From positions 1 to 6,616 of the forward strand of contig JBBSME010000154.1 of NCBI GenBank assembly GCA_038233335.1: a DNA stretch of 6,616 nucleotides, in the 5' to 3' direction. The notes under the pieces were generated by a model. The model did no database searches. It saw nothing but the letters and a program-made list of their open reading frames with translations, and was not told the DNA's origin. The stretch comes from Iamia sp038233335. Lineage in GTDB: Bacteria > Actinomycetota > Acidimicrobiia > Acidimicrobiales > Iamiaceae. Each line of letters starts with the position of its first letter. Within the stretch, counting starts at the first letter, position 1. Position numbers and translations under genes: made by a program. Shown piece by piece: positions 6,420-6,616 of the stretch.

Positions 6420-6616
6420 TCAGGGGGTGAGGGCGACCCGGAGGAGCAGAGGACGGTAGGACGCCACCGGGGCGGGCTCGACGTCGGGCGCCTTGCCGGC
6501 ATCGTCCCAGGCCCGGAGCCGGATGGCATCGGGCGCCGCGGGCAGGTCGGCGAAGCGGGCCACCTCGACGTCGTCCATGGGGCCCCCTTGGCGGACCAGG
6601 CTGGCCCGCGAGCCCG
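6420..6616 (-). CDS. HD-domain protein, C-terminal fragment (5' part outside the window)
   Basis: Only the last 64 codons are in the window; the gene continues past the right edge and ends at TGA 6422-6420. The visible chain contains SLVRQGGPM, then FADLPAAPDAIRLRAWDD followed by AGKAPDVE, and ends soon after SYRPLLLRV. The QGGPM segment followed by a Leu-Arg-x-Trp-Asp-Asp-x-x-Lys motif is typical of the C-terminus of HD-domain proteins related to the phosphonate-associated HDIG group and PhnZ/MIOX-like mixed-valent di-iron oxygenases. In those proteins the Asp near the C-terminus can serve as a metal ligand. The metal-binding HD motif itself would lie outside the window. Third codon positions are nearly all G or C, as expected for a real gene here. 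Whether it is an oxygenase or a phosphohydrolase cannot be told from this fragment. Confidence 0.7.
   Translation of the reverse strand, partial: GSRASLVRQGGPMDDVEVARFADLPAAPDAIRLRAWDDAGKAPDVEPAPVASYRPLLLRVALTP

Overview
This is a very GC-rich stretch in which third codon positions are almost all G or C. Every gene I can support lies on the minus strand, so transcription runs from high to low coordinates. The core is the actinobacterial-type cluster rapZ - yvcK - gap - pgk - tpiA. The GC content, the GTG starts, the RapZ P-loop reading GMSGAGRST, the actinobacterial-type GAPDH (DGPH motif) and two apparently leaderless promoters all point to an actinomycetota chromosome. The unusual neighbourhood makes me favour a non-classical lineage such as Acidimicrobiia, but that is inference.

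Layout in transcription order. (1) 6616-6420: C-terminal end of an HD-domain protein of the PhnZ/MIOX-like type, cut by the window edge, followed by a small hairpin. (2) 6326-5535: a class I SAM-dependent methyltransferase with a GTG start and a candidate leaderless promoter, followed by a nested hairpin. (3) 5443-4967: a small membrane protein with a His/Cys cluster that resembles DUF2085, followed by a strong inverted repeat overlapping its stop codon. (4) 4845-4000: rapZ, with a -10 box placed so that its transcript should begin at the GTG start codon. (5) 3965-3099: yvcK. (6) 2980-1970: gap. (7) 1964-816: pgk, five bases after the gap stop. (8) 780-4: tpiA, complete, ending three bases from the window edge.

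How the genes fit together. gap, pgk and tpiA encode consecutive reversible steps of lower glycolysis and gluconeogenesis. RapZ and YvcK are regulators that in other bacteria link carbon metabolism to amino-sugar and cell-wall precursor supply. The five genes read as one transcription unit starting at rapZ, possibly with an internal start in the 118-base gap before gap. The three upstream genes look like separate small units.

The window is mostly conserved housekeeping DNA. I see no defence system, mobile element, CRISPR array or RNA gene. The most notable points are the absence of whiA between yvcK and gap, where most Actinobacteria carry it; the absence of uvrC directly upstream of rapZ; the leaderless promoter geometry at rapZ; and the uncharacterised Cys/His membrane protein beside rapZ.
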